Below are positions 32,901-41,816 of a DNA stretch of 64,000 bases, piece after piece. Positions within the stretch are counted from its first letter, which is position 1. Every line of letters starts with the position of its first letter. Source of the DNA: Candidatus Dechloromonas phosphorivorans (GTDB lineage Bacteria > Pseudomonadota > Gammaproteobacteria > Burkholderiales > Rhodocyclaceae); contig JADKIP010000005.1 of assembly GCA_016721185.1 (NCBI GenBank), positions 173,061 through 237,060 of the forward strand, given 5' to 3'. Below the pieces are notes generated by a model, which saw only the letters and a list, made by a program, of their open reading frames with translations, was not told where the DNA came from and made no database searches. Both the position numbers and the translations under genes were made by a program.

Positions 32901-33481
32901 CAAAGAATCTCCATGCCCTGGTTGCGCAGTAGGTCGCACAAAGCAATCAGCGGCAGTCCGACTAGTGCGTTGGGGTCATCTCCTTGCATGCGGGTTAGTA
33001 GTGCGATGCCCAAGCCTTCCGATTTTGCTGATCCGGCACAGTTGTAGGCGGGTTCGCGTTGCAGGTAGTTCTCGATTTCCTTGTTCGTTAATTCACGGAA
33101 AGTGACCAGCGTAGTGACTCCGCGAGTCTCCGCATAACCTGTGCGAGAATTAAACAGAGAGAGCCCGGTGAAGAAATTAACCGTTTTGCCGGACAGTGCG
33201 CGCAATTGTGAAATGGCGCGCTCGTGGTTACCCGGTTTTCCATAGATTTCGCCGTTGACCGTAGCGACCTGGTCGCTACCGATAATCAGTGCATCGGGAA
33301 AGTCACTAGAAACGGCGCGCGCTTTGGCTTCAGAAAGCCGCAGCGCCATTGCTTCAGGCGCTTCATCAGGCAGGCGGGTTTCGTCTGTGTATGGGTTAGC
33401 AACTTCAAAAGGCAGGCCGAGTCGGCTCAGCAATTCGCGGCGATAAGGGGAGGTAGAGGCGAGGATTAGAGTTTGTGGCAT
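32900..33481 (-). CDS. Maf-family nucleotide pyrophosphatase, YceF-type
   Basis: A 193-residue Maf protein: LILASTSPYRRELLSRLGLPFEVANPYTDE at the start, the conserved SEAKARAV and GSDQVATVNGEIYGKP stretches and a catalytic aspartate region (GSDQV). Family members hydrolyse non-canonical nucleotides; the variant next to yceD (YceF) acts on m7GTP. The start at 33481 is chosen from homologues over one 48 bases upstream that would run through the divergent promoter region. It is coupled to the methyltransferase gene. Confidence 0.9.
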   Translation of the reverse strand: MPQTLILASTSPYRRELLSRLGLPFEVANPYTDETRLPDEAPEAMALRLSEAKARAVSSDFPDALIIGSDQVATVNGEIYGKPGNHERAISQLRALSGKTVNFFTGLSLFNSRTGYAETRGVTTLVTFRELTNKEIENYLQREPAYNCAGSAKSEGLGIALLTRMQGDDPNALVGLPLIALCDLLRNQGMEIL

Positions 33482-33535
33482 GAAAGTTTCGTTACAACAA
33501 GGTGTTGCGTCGACTTCTTGAAGCAGCACTTTGTT

Positions 33536-33564
33536 TTGACTTGGAAAGCCAAAAATAATATCAT
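33536..33564 (+). promoter_or_regulatory. Probable sigma-70 promoter for yceD-rpmF-plsX-fab operon
   Basis: TTGACT at 33536-33541 and TATCAT at 33559-33564 are separated by exactly 17 bases of A-rich spacer. It is in the 110-base gap between the divergent maf and yceD genes, about 30 bases upstream of the yceD start. Confidence 0.5.
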
Positions 33565-33592
33565 CTCGCGTTTGAGTCGAAACAGTTCAAGA

Positions 33593-34081
33593 GTGAAAAG
33601 AATTTCAGACGCTTTTTTGTTTGCCAAGGAAGGCCGTGTTCTCGAGGGAACATTGGCAATTTCCGAATTGGAACGCCTGCATGATCTGCTGGTTGAAGTC
33701 TCTGGGGACGTCAGTTTCCGGCTTCAGGGTTTCAAAAGCGAACATGGAGAGTTGATGTTACATATTGAGGTGGCTGGTTTGCTGCCTTTGGCTTGTCAGC
33801 GTTGCCTGAAAGCAATTTCTTTTGATCTTGATGTAGATAGCCTGCTGGAACTTATTCCTGAAGGCGCCGACATGTCGCAAGACGAACTGGAAGATGACAC
33901 CCGAGATTTCTTGCCGGTGGCGGGCGAACTAGATGTGGCGGAATTAGTGGAGGATGAAATCCTTCTGGCCCTTCCGGTCGCGCCGCGGCACGAAAAATGT
34001 GGTTTGCCTGGTGCAGCCGATGCTGGAGAGCGGATAAATCCGTTTGAGGCGTTGGCTGGGCTAAAAGGCAAGCCGAACTGA
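33593..34081 (+). CDS. yceD: DUF177 family protein YceD (23S rRNA accumulation protein)
   Basis: A 162-residue protein of the DUF177/YceD family; the E. coli member affects 23S rRNA levels. It has the conserved CQRCL (ACQRCLKAI) and HEKCG cysteines and an acidic middle. The start is GTG at 33593; the open frame reaches further left but that stretch contains the promoter. It is always placed before rpmF, as here (18 bases downstream). The exact function is not known; the role is taken from the E. coli name. Confidence 0.88.
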   Translation: MKRISDAFLFAKEGRVLEGTLAISELERLHDLLVEVSGDVSFRLQGFKSEHGELMLHIEVAGLLPLACQRCLKAISFDLDVDSLLELIPEGADMSQDELEDDTRDFLPVAGELDVAELVEDEILLALPVAPRHEKCGLPGAADAGERINPFEALAGLKGKPN

Positions 34082-34099
34082 TTTTTTTGGAGTACTAAC

Positions 34100-34279
34100 A
34101 TGGCCGTTCAACAGAACAAAAAATCCCCTTCCAAGCGTGGCATGCACCGCGCTCACGATTTCCTGACCAGCCCCCCGCTGGCAGTCGAGTCGACCACCGG
34201 TGAGGCGCATCTGCGCCACCACATTTCCCCGAACGGTTTCTACCGTGGGAAAAAAGTTCTGAAGGCAAAGGGCGAGTAA
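34100..34279 (+). CDS. rpmF: 50S ribosomal protein L32
   Basis: A 59-residue ribosomal protein with the L32 signature MAVQQNKKSPSKRGMHRAH and a C-terminal FYRGKKVLKAKG. The zinc cysteines of some L32 forms are absent (the C-minus type). GGAG lies about nine bases before the ATG. It lies between yceD and plsX, its usual place, and is co-transcribed with the fatty-acid genes. Confidence 0.97.
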   Translation: MAVQQNKKSPSKRGMHRAHDFLTSPPLAVESTTGEAHLRHHISPNGFYRGKKVLKAKGE

Positions 34280-34334
34280 TCAGTCATTCGAAAGGCAGGT
34301 AGTTCGTTTCGGACTGCCTGCCTTTTCTTTTGCC

Positions 34335-35363
34335 ATGAAAACTCGCATCGCCATTGATTGCATGGGAGGAGACCACGGCCCGTCAGTGACGGTTCCGGCG
34401 GCTATCCAGTTCCTTGTAGGGCATCCGGCAGCCCATCTCGTCCTAGTTGGTAAGGATGACATTCTGCGTCCGTTGCTCGGCAGTCACGCTGAAGACGCAC
34501 GCATACGCATCGTACATGCCACAGAAATAGTTGGCATGGATGAGTCGCCAGCGCTTGCCCTGCGTAACAAAAAAGACTCATCCATGCGTGTTGCCATTAA
34601 TCTGGTCAAAGCAGGCGAGGCGGATGCGTGCGTTTCGGCAGGCAATACGGGGGCGCTGATGGCTATTTCCCGGTTTGTCTTGAAGATGTTGCCCGGCATT
34701 GATCGGCCAGCGATTTGCGCGCCGCTACCGACGGTTAATGGTCACACGCACATGCTTGATCTGGGTGCAAACGTCGATTGCAGCCCAGAACATCTGCTGC
34801 AATTTGGCATCATGGGTGCCATGCTCGTTTCTGCGATGGAGCATAAAGATCGGCCTACCGTGGGTATTCTGAATATCGGCGCGGAAGAGATTAAGGGTAA
34901 TGAGGTAGTCAAGGCAGCCGCTGAGTTGTTGCGTGCTTCAGATCTCAACTTTATTGGTAATGTCGAAGGTGATGGCATTTTTAAAGGTGAGGCTGACGTA
35001 ATTGTTTGTGACGGCTTCGTTGGGAATGTGGCCCTGAAAACCTCCGAAGGATTAGCTCAAATGCTGGCCTCCTCGTTGCGCAGTGAATTCAAGCGTAACT
35101 GGCTGACCAAAATTGCTGCACTTATTGCTATTTCTGTACTTAATAATTTTAAAAAGCGCTTCGACCATCGCTTGTACAATGGGGCGATTCTCCTTGGACT
35201 CAAGGGAATCTCCGTCAAGAGTCATGGTTCGGCGGACATGCTGGCTTTTGGTAACGCGATTTCTCGCGCCTACGATGCCGCTGAAAATCAGGTTTTGGAA
35301 CGAATTGCCGGGCGCATCGCAGAGATGGCGTCAGCGCCAACCCTCGCAGTGGAGAATATCTGA
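34335..35363 (+). CDS. plsX: Phosphate acyltransferase
   Basis: PlsX converts acyl-ACP to acyl-phosphate, the donor for glycerol-3-phosphate acylation in phospholipid synthesis. The 342-residue peripheral membrane enzyme shows the family's N-terminal IAIDCMGGDHGPSVTVPAA, the SAGNTGALMA motif and the IGNVEGDGIF...DVIVCDGFVGNVALKTSEG region. The frame stops directly before the fabH ATG (35361-35363/35364), so translation is coupled. Confidence 0.97.
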   Translation: MKTRIAIDCMGGDHGPSVTVPAAIQFLVGHPAAHLVLVGKDDILRPLLGSHAEDARIRIVHATEIVGMDESPALALRNKKDSSMRVAINLVKAGEADACVSAGNTGALMAISRFVLKMLPGIDRPAICAPLPTVNGHTHMLDLGANVDCSPEHLLQFGIMGAMLVSAMEHKDRPTVGILNIGAEEIKGNEVVKAAAELLRASDLNFIGNVEGDGIFKGEADVIVCDGFVGNVALKTSEGLAQMLASSLRSEFKRNWLTKIAALIAISVLNNFKKRFDHRLYNGAILLGLKGISVKSHGSADMLAFGNAISRAYDAAENQVLERIAGRIAEMASAPTLAVENI

Positions 35364-36323
35364 ATGTATGCTCGTTTGATCGGTACAGGTAGTTGCCTCC
35401 CTGGCAACCCCGTCACCAATAACGATCTTGCTGCGCGTGGAATCGATACCAACGATGAGTGGGTCGTTACGCGCACCGGGATTCGTAGTCGCTATTTGGC
35501 AGAGCCCGGTACAACTTCAAGCGAACTTGGTTTGGTGGCTGCTCAGCGAGCGCTTGAAATGGCCAATGTTGCCGCTAGTGACCTTGATTTAATCATCGTC
35601 GCCACCTCAACACCTGATTTTATTTTTCCAAGTACCGCTTGCTTGATTCAAGGTAAGTTAGGCAATAAAGGCGCCGCAGCGTTTGACGTGCAGGCGGTGT
35701 GCAGCGGCTTTGCTTATGCATTGGGAATTGCCGATAAATTTATTCGTTCCGGCAGCCACAAAAAAGTGCTGGTTATCGGCGCCGAAGTTTTTTCCCGGAT
35801 TCTTGACTGGTCTGATCGGGGTACTTGCGTTCTTTTTGGCGATGGCGCGGGTGCGGTAGTGCTTGAGGCTTCTGAAAAACCAGGCATTCTCGCCACAGCA
35901 ATGCATGCCGATGGCAGCCTGAGCGGGATTCTTAACGTCCCTGGTCAGATTGCGGGTGGTCAGGTAACAGGAGACCCGTTCCTGCGTATGGATGGGCCGG
36001 CAGTATTCAAATTTGCCGTGCGTGTTTTGGCTGATATCGCTGAAGAGGTTTGCCAGGTTGCGGGTATAAAGACCTGTGACGTTGATTGGTTGATTCCTCA
36101 CCAGGCGAACATTCGCATCATTGAAGCCACCGGCAAGAGACTTGGCATCGACCGAGAGAAGGTTATTGTTACCGTGGCACATCATGGCAATACTTCGGCA
36201 GCTTCGGTGCCGTTAGCGCTTGACGAGGCCGTCCGAGACGGTCGCATTCAACGTGGCCAAAAAGTCTTAGTTGAAGGCGTTGGTGGCGGATTTACTTGGG
36301 GCGCTGCCCTGTTTGAATTCTGA
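35364..36323 (+). CDS. fabH: Beta-ketoacyl-ACP synthase III
   Basis: FabH starts each fatty acid by condensing acetyl-CoA with malonyl-ACP. The 319-residue thiolase-fold enzyme has the catalytic cysteine at residue 113 (QAVCSGFAYAL), the histidine in WLIPHQANIRII and the asparagine in VAHHGNTSAASVPLAL. The C-terminus GGGFTWGAALFEF is complete. It follows plsX without a gap and is followed by fabD 18 bases on, so the whole fab series is one transcript. Confidence 0.97.
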   Translation: MYARLIGTGSCLPGNPVTNNDLAARGIDTNDEWVVTRTGIRSRYLAEPGTTSSELGLVAAQRALEMANVAASDLDLIIVATSTPDFIFPSTACLIQGKLGNKGAAAFDVQAVCSGFAYALGIADKFIRSGSHKKVLVIGAEVFSRILDWSDRGTCVLFGDGAGAVVLEASEKPGILATAMHADGSLSGILNVPGQIAGGQVTGDPFLRMDGPAVFKFAVRVLADIAEEVCQVAGIKTCDVDWLIPHQANIRIIEATGKRLGIDREKVIVTVAHHGNTSAASVPLALDEAVRDGRIQRGQKVLVEGVGGGFTWGAALFEF

Positions 36324-36341
36324 TTCAGGAGACGGAGACTT

Positions 36342-37268
36342 ATGTCTTTTGCTTTCGTATTTCCCGGTCAAGGCTCACAGAGCGTTGGCATGATGGCCGC
36401 TTATGGCGATGCTGCTGTGGTTCGTGCCACGTTTGACGAAGCGTCGTCAGTTTTGGGTGATGATCTCTGGGCCATGGTTGCCGACGGGCCTGCTGAAGTT
36501 TTGACACAGACCGTAAATACACAGCCTGTGATGTTGACCGCGGGCGTTGCGGTTTGGCGCTTGTGGCAGGAAATGGGGGGCCGTAATCCCAGTATTTTGG
36601 CCGGGCACAGTCTTGGTGAATATTCCGCGCTAGTCGCGGCCGGTGTTATCGATTTTAAGGATGCCGTGCCGCTGGTGCGCTTGCGTGCGGCAGCCATGCA
36701 GCAAGCTGTGCCGGTGGGTACGGGCGCCATGGCAGCCATACTTGGCCTTGATACACCAAGTATCGTCGCCGCCTGTGCGGAGTCCGCACAGGGCGAAGTT
36801 GTCGAGCCGGTTAATTTCAACGCCAACGGCCAGACTGTCATTGCGGGTCATAAAGCTGCCGTTGAGCGCGCAATGGATGCCTGCAAAGCGAGGGGTGCAA
36901 AGATGGCCAAGGCGCTGCCGGTTTCAGCACCGTTCCATTCATCACTGATTCGACCGGCTGCGGAAAAATTGGCAGCCCGTCTTGCTGAATTGACGCTGAA
37001 TGCGCCGTCTATTCCGGTTATAAACAATGTCGATGTTTCTATCGAAAACGATCCAGCCCAGATCAAGGATGCGCTCATTCGTCAGGCTTACAATCCCGTG
37101 CGTTGGGTTGAAACCATTCAGGCGATGGCTGGATTGGGCATTACCACGGTAGCGGAGTGCGGTCCGGGCAAGGTGCTGGCTGGTCTGACCAAGCGTTGTG
37201 CCGACGGTGTTGCCGGTGTCGCATTGGCAGATCGCGCTGCCATCGAAGTCAATATTGGTCTGGAGTAG
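36342..37268 (+). CDS. fabD: Malonyl-CoA:ACP transacylase
   Basis: FabD moves malonyl groups from CoA to ACP. The 308-residue protein begins with FVFPGQGSQSVGM, has the active serine at residue 90 in the GHSLGEYSALVAAG motif, the arginine in LVRLRAAAMQQA, and the catalytic histidine in SAPFHSSLIRP near residue 199. It is preceded by an AGGAGACGGAG ribosome site and followed three bases later by fabG. Confidence 0.97.
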   Translation: MSFAFVFPGQGSQSVGMMAAYGDAAVVRATFDEASSVLGDDLWAMVADGPAEVLTQTVNTQPVMLTAGVAVWRLWQEMGGRNPSILAGHSLGEYSALVAAGVIDFKDAVPLVRLRAAAMQQAVPVGTGAMAAILGLDTPSIVAACAESAQGEVVEPVNFNANGQTVIAGHKAAVERAMDACKARGAKMAKALPVSAPFHSSLIRPAAEKLAARLAELTLNAPSIPVINNVDVSIENDPAQIKDALIRQAYNPVRWVETIQAMAGLGITTVAECGPGKVLAGLTKRCADGVAGVALADRAAIEVNIGLE

Positions 37269-37271
37269 TTC

Positions 37272-38012
37272 ATGCTGACTGACAAAATAGCATTTGTTAC
37301 TGGTGCTACTCGCGGGATTGGTCGTGCCATAGCACTACAGCTCGGTAATCAGGGGGCAACCGTGATTGGTACGGCAACCAGCACGGAAGGTGCAGACAAA
37401 ATTTCTGCGTATCTCGCTGAGGCTGGTCTGAGCGGTAAAGGCATCGTGCTTGAAGTGTGCGACGCAGAGCAACTCAACAATACTTTGTCGACAATCGCCA
37501 AGGAATTCGGTGCCATCACCATTCTGGTCAATAATGCGGGGATTACCCGTGACAATTTGACCATGCGAATGAGCGATGATGAATGGGATGCGGTAATCGA
37601 TACCAACCTGAAGGCAGTTTTTCGTCTGTCGCGTGGGGTAATGCGCGGCATGATGAAAGCCCGTTTTGGCCGTATTGTGAATATTACTTCGGTCGTTGGT
37701 TATTCTGGCAATGCGGGTCAAGCCAACTACTGCGCTGCCAAGGCTGGCGTTGCTGGCATGAGTCGCTCGCTGGCCCGTGAGCTGGGCAGTCGAAATATTA
37801 CGGTCAATTGTGTTGCGCCAGGTTTTATTGCAACCGACATGACACACGCACTCGATGACAAGCAGAAGGAGGCTATGCTGGCTTCAATTCCGCTCGGTCG
37901 TGCTGGTACGCCGGAAGATATCGCCGGTGCTGTCAGCTTTTTGGTATCCCCGGCAGCTGCTTATGTCACCGGCACAACAGTGCATGTGAATGGCGGCATG
38001 TTCATGGATTGA
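37272..38012 (+). CDS. fabG: 3-oxoacyl-ACP reductase
   Basis: FabG is the NADPH-dependent ketoreductase of fatty-acid elongation, a 246-residue short-chain dehydrogenase. The cofactor loop is TGATRGIG at residues 10-17, NNAG is at 87-90, and the catalytic triad is Ser140, Tyr153 and Lys157 (YCAAK). The C-terminal YVTGTTVHVNGGMFMD is the standard ending of FabG. It starts three bases after fabD and is followed by acpP. Confidence 0.97.
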   Translation: MLTDKIAFVTGATRGIGRAIALQLGNQGATVIGTATSTEGADKISAYLAEAGLSGKGIVLEVCDAEQLNNTLSTIAKEFGAITILVNNAGITRDNLTMRMSDDEWDAVIDTNLKAVFRLSRGVMRGMMKARFGRIVNITSVVGYSGNAGQANYCAAKAGVAGMSRSLARELGSRNITVNCVAPGFIATDMTHALDDKQKEAMLASIPLGRAGTPEDIAGAVSFLVSPAAAYVTGTTVHVNGGMFMD

Positions 38013-38088
38013 TTTCCACAAGCCTCGGCTTTTGGTAAACTTATATAATGTTTTTTTTCGTACCCCCTAGAGGGAAGGAGTTTTTCTA

Positions 38089-38325
38089 ATGGATAACATC
38101 GTAGAGCGCGTCAAGAAGATTGTCGCCGAACAACTGGGCGTGAACGAAGCGGACATCAAGAACGAGTCCTCCTTTGTGGACGATCTGGGTGCGGATTCCC
38201 TGGATACCGTTGAGTTGGTCATGGCACTGGAGGAAGAGTTCGAGTGCGAAATCCCTGACGAGCAGGCCGAGAAGATCACCACTGTTCAACAAGCGGTTGA
38301 TCACATCCTTGCCAACAAGAAGTAA
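38089..38325 (+). CDS. acpP: Acyl carrier protein
   Basis: AcpP carries the growing acyl chain on a phosphopantetheine arm attached to Ser37 within GADSLDTVELVMALEEEF. It is 78 residues, strongly acidic and helical, as usual. A GGAAGGAG ribosome site precedes the ATG. A perfect hairpin follows 19 bases after the stop and probably limits read-through into fabF. Confidence 0.98.
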   Translation: MDNIVERVKKIVAEQLGVNEADIKNESSFVDDLGADSLDTVELVMALEEEFECEIPDEQAEKITTVQQAVDHILANKK

Positions 38326-38344
38326 TTGAATTCTCGTTGACTCA

Positions 38345-38375
38345 GGCAAGGCCGGCCTCCTTGGCCGGCCTTGCC
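38345..38375 (+). terminator. 13-bp perfect hairpin between acpP and fabF (attenuator or mRNA stabiliser)
   Basis: GGCAAGGCCGGCC at 38345-38357 pairs perfectly with GGCCGGCCTTGCC at 38363-38375 around a TCCTT loop. It is followed by GTATTTGATTTC rather than a pure T run, so it is likely a partial terminator that allows some read-through. It would favour acpP over fabF transcripts. Confidence 0.65.
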
Positions 38376-38397
38376 GTATTTGATTTCGGAGTGAACC

Positions 38398-39633
38398 TTG
38401 ACACGTCGCAGAGTCGTAATTACCGGTCTGGGTATTGTTAGCCCGGTCGGAAACACCGTCGAAGAGGCATGGCAGAATATCCTGGCCGGTCGCTCCGGTA
38501 TTGCCCATGTCACCAAATTCGATGCCTCCACCTTTCCTGCCCAAATTGCCGGTGAGGTCAAGAACTTTGATATCACGGACTATATTTCGGCCAAGGATGC
38601 GCGCCGGATGGATACTTTTATCCATTTTGGTATGGCTGCTGGCATTCAGGCGGTACGTGATGCCGGCCTGGATAAGGAAAATGCTGCCGACCTTGAGCGG
38701 GTAGGGGTGGCGATTGGTTCCGGTATTGGTGGTTTGCCGCTGATTGAGGAAACCAAGGAAGAGTATCTCGCTGGTGGTATCCGTAAGGTTTCGCCGTTCT
38801 TTGTACCAGGTTCGATCATTAATATGATTTCTGGCAACCTGTCGATCATGTTCGGTTTCAAAGGGCCGAATATCGCCCACGTATCGGCTTGCACGACTGG
38901 AACGCATTCGATTGGTGAGGCATCTCGCATTATCGAATATGGTGATGCTGACGTGATGATTGCCGGTGGTGCTGAATCGACCGTTTCGCCGTTAGGTATG
39001 GGCGGCTTTTGTGCTGCACGCGCCCTGTCGACCCGGAATGATGATCCGACAACGGCAAGTCGACCGTGGGACAAGGATCGTGATGGATTTGTACTGGGTG
39101 AGGGCGCTGGTGTCATGGTTCTCGAAGAGTACGAACATGCCAAGGCTCGTGGCGCCAAGATTTATGCTGAGTTGGTTGGCTACGGTATGAGTGCCGACGC
39201 TCATCACATAACGGCACCGAATTCTGACGGCCCGAGGCGCAGTATGCTGAATGCTCTGAAGAATGCGGGTCTGACGCCTTCTGACGTGCAATACGTTAAC
39301 GCTCATGGCACATCGACGCCATTGGGTGACAAGAATGAAACCGAGGCAATCAAACTAGCCTTTGGTGATGCCGCCTACAAACTGGTGGTTAATTCGACCA
39401 AGTCGATGACTGGGCATCTGCTCGGCGGGGCTGGCGGTATTGAGTCGCTATTCACCGTGCTTGCATTGCATCATCAGATTTCACCGCCCACAATCAACAT
39501 TTTCAATCAGGATCCGGAATGTGATCTTGATTTCTGCGCCAATCATGCACGGGAAATGAAGATTGATTATGCCTTGAAGAATAATTTTGGCTTCGGTGGA
39601 ACCAACGGTTCGCTGGTATTCAAGCGTTTCTGA
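38398..39633 (+). CDS. fabF: Beta-ketoacyl-ACP synthase II
   Basis: FabF elongates acyl-ACP with malonyl-ACP. The 411-residue protein has the active cysteine at residue 165 in VSACTTGTHSIG, histidines in NAHGTSTPLGDKNE and KSMTGHLLGGAGGIE, and the gatekeeping region near GFGGTNGSLVFKRF at the end. The start codon is TTG at 38398 (TTGACACGTCGC), with GGAG about eight bases upstream, giving MTRRRVVITGLG as in homologues. It lies directly downstream of acpP. Confidence 0.97.
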   Translation: MTRRRVVITGLGIVSPVGNTVEEAWQNILAGRSGIAHVTKFDASTFPAQIAGEVKNFDITDYISAKDARRMDTFIHFGMAAGIQAVRDAGLDKENAADLERVGVAIGSGIGGLPLIEETKEEYLAGGIRKVSPFFVPGSIINMISGNLSIMFGFKGPNIAHVSACTTGTHSIGEASRIIEYGDADVMIAGGAESTVSPLGMGGFCAARALSTRNDDPTTASRPWDKDRDGFVLGEGAGVMVLEEYEHAKARGAKIYAELVGYGMSADAHHITAPNSDGPRRSMLNALKNAGLTPSDVQYVNAHGTSTPLGDKNETEAIKLAFGDAAYKLVVNSTKSMTGHLLGGAGGIESLFTVLALHHQISPPTINIFNQDPECDLDFCANHAREMKIDYALKNNFGFGGTNGSLVFKRF

Positions 39634-39654
39634 TTTTTAACGCAGGATAGAACG

Positions 39655-40092
39655 GTGCAGTTTCCGATCACGATCGGGCTGCGCCGTTCCCGCTTTTTAG
39701 ATACCGCTTTACTGCTTGTGGCATTCTTAGCCAGTCTCGCGGTACTTTGCCTTCCACAGGCAACAGTCATTCAGTTTGTTATCTGTGCCGCAATATGGAT
39801 TATTGCAGGGCTGACTTGGCGGCATCTGACGCCATCCTTCTCAGCTATTCGCCTTGAGCATAGTGGGCAAGTATCTGTTGCTATTGAGGATAAAACTGAT
39901 TTTTTGCCTGCCGAGATATTACCGGGTGCGACTGTTCATCTCTGGATTACGGTAATCAAATTGAAAACAGAGAATGGCCGTTCAAGGCCATTGATTGCTA
40001 CGGTCGACTCACTAAATAAACAGAATTTCCGTCGTCTTCGGGTATTTTTGCGCTGGCAAGCCAAACTCAGTTCGCCGAGCGACGACGCCTGA
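39655..40092 (+). CDS. YgfX-like membrane protein (145 aa)
   Basis: A small membrane protein starting with GTG at 39655. It begins with a short basic stretch (GLRRSRF), then two adjacent membrane segments (LLLVAFLASLAVLCLPQA and FVICAAIWIIAGLTW), then a soluble C-terminal part. The layout and length fit the YgfX/CptA-like family, which in E. coli is described as a toxin of cell-shape control next to SdhE; here no sdhE is adjacent, and this position after fabF and before rpoE is typical for betaproteobacteria. The end overlaps the convergent nadB by 26 bases. Confidence 0.6.
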   Translation: MQFPITIGLRRSRFLDTALLLVAFLASLAVLCLPQATVIQFVICAAIWIIAGLTWRHLTPSFSAIRLEHSGQVSVAIEDKTDFLPAEILPGATVHLWITVIKLKTENGRSRPLIATVDSLNKQNFRRLRVFLRWQAKLSSPSDDA

Positions 40093-41644
40093 TGGTGGTG
40101 TTTTTTGCTTTTGGCAGCATATCCGGATAATCACGTGAGTAATGCAGGCCGCGACTTTCTTTCCGCAACATAGCGCAACGGACGATTAAATCAGCGGTAG
40201 TGACTAAATTTCGTAATTCAATCAGGTCATGGCTGACTCGAAACTTTGAGTAAAACTCATGAATTTCCCGTGTCAGCAAGCCGATTCGATGTTTGGCACG
40301 TTTCAGTCGCTTGGTGGTACGAACAATACCCACGTAATCCCACATGAACCGACGTAACTCGTCCCAGTTATGCGAGATAACGACCTCTTCATCGGCATCA
40401 GTCACTCGACTTTCATCCCAAAGGGGTAGGTCGGGGAATGCACCTGGTTTTGCCGCTAAAATGTCGTTGACCGCAGCCTCCGAGAAAACAAGACATTCAA
40501 GCAGCGAGTTCGAGGCTAGTCGATTTGCACCATGCAAACCTGTGCAAGAAGCTTCGCCAGCCACATAAAGTCCCGATACGTCCGTGCGCCCACGTAAGTC
40601 ACTGACAATCCCTCCACACGTGTAATGCGCAGCAGGTACGACAGGGATGCCATCACGTGCAATGTCAATCCCAAGTTCCAGGCAGCGGGCGTGAATGTTC
40701 GGAAAGTGTGCGCGAATGAAGTCTTCGCCTTTATGCGAAATATCGAGGAAAACGCAGTCAAGTCCGCGCTTTTTCATCTCGAAGTCGATGGCTCGAGCCA
40801 CCACATCCCTAGGGGCCAATTCAGCGCGCTTATCATGTTCAAGCATGAAGCGAGTGCCATCCGGCAAGCGGAGCAGGCCACCTTCGCCGCGCACCGCTTC
40901 AGAGATCAAAAATGATTTTGCCTGCGGGTGATACAGGCAGGTTGGGTGAAACTGGATGAATTCCATATTTGATATCCGACAACCGGCTCGAAAAGCCATT
41001 GCGATACCATCACCCGTCGATGTGTCAGGATTGGTTGTGTAGAGATAAACTTTGCCGGCGCCGCCTGTGGCAATGAGAGTGTTGGTAGCCCCGATCGTGA
41101 TCACTTCGCCATTGCGACTATCCAGAACGTAAGCACCAAAGCAACGATTTTCCCCTGTACCCAGTTTTTCGCCGGTAATCAGGTCGATCGCGATATGGCT
41201 TTCGAGAATAGTGATATTCGGATTGGCTCGCACTTTTTTGGTCAGCGTATCCTGAACAGCAAATCCGGTAGCATCCGCGACGTGAATAACCCGGCGTGCA
41301 CTATGCCCGCCCTCGCGAGTCAGATGGTAGCCAGCTTCGTCCTTGGTAAAGGGGACGCCCTGCTCAATCAGCCATTCAATAGCACGCTGCCCATTTTTGA
41401 CGACAAAACGGGTAGCCGGTTCATCGTTGAGCCAGGCGCCAGCGATCAAGGTATCCTGGATGTGGGCCTCAATGGAGTCGCGACTATCAAGGACTGCGGC
41501 GATGCCACCCTGAGCCCAGCCTGACGCCGAATCTTCAAGCGTGCGTTTACTGACGAGAACGACCCGGCAATGATTGGCAAGCCGAAGCGCGGCCGATTGC
41601 CCAGCCAGACCGCTGCCAATGATAAGTACATCAAAATTCTGCAA
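40067..41644 (-). CDS. nadB: L-aspartate oxidase
   Basis: NadB oxidises aspartate to iminoaspartate, the first step in de novo NAD synthesis. The 525-residue flavoprotein has the FAD dinucleotide loop (VLIIGSGLAGQSAALRLA), the substrate-loop histidine in REGGHSARRVIHVADATG, the FHPTCLYHP motif and the C-terminal helical domain. The start is taken as TTG at 41642-41644 (LQNFDVLIIG), with GGGGAA upstream, since that fits homologues; in-frame ATGs at about 41701 and 41719 would give an extra N-terminal stretch. nadA and nadC are not in this window. Confidence 0.93.
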   Translation of the reverse strand: MQNFDVLIIGSGLAGQSAALRLANHCRVVLVSKRTLEDSASGWAQGGIAAVLDSRDSIEAHIQDTLIAGAWLNDEPATRFVVKNGQRAIEWLIEQGVPFTKDEAGYHLTREGGHSARRVIHVADATGFAVQDTLTKKVRANPNITILESHIAIDLITGEKLGTGENRCFGAYVLDSRNGEVITIGATNTLIATGGAGKVYLYTTNPDTSTGDGIAMAFRAGCRISNMEFIQFHPTCLYHPQAKSFLISEAVRGEGGLLRLPDGTRFMLEHDKRAELAPRDVVARAIDFEMKKRGLDCVFLDISHKGEDFIRAHFPNIHARCLELGIDIARDGIPVVPAAHYTCGGIVSDLRGRTDVSGLYVAGEASCTGLHGANRLASNSLLECLVFSEAAVNDILAAKPGAFPDLPLWDESRVTDADEEVVISHNWDELRRFMWDYVGIVRTTKRLKRAKHRIGLLTREIHEFYSKFRVSHDLIELRNLVTTADLIVRCAMLRKESRGLHYSRDYPDMLPKAKNTTIRRRRSAN

Positions 41645-41816
41645 GGCTGTTCCCCAGAGGGTTAGTTTTTTGCGGAATATAGCACGCAAGAAAGGATTCA
41701 TCCCGTTACAGAGTGTCACAATTAAGGAGAACTACCTATCTACAGCGCAAAAAGGGCTGAGCTATACTTCGGGCTAGAAAACCATGAACAATAACTCCCC
41801 AGGGAAAACAAGCACC

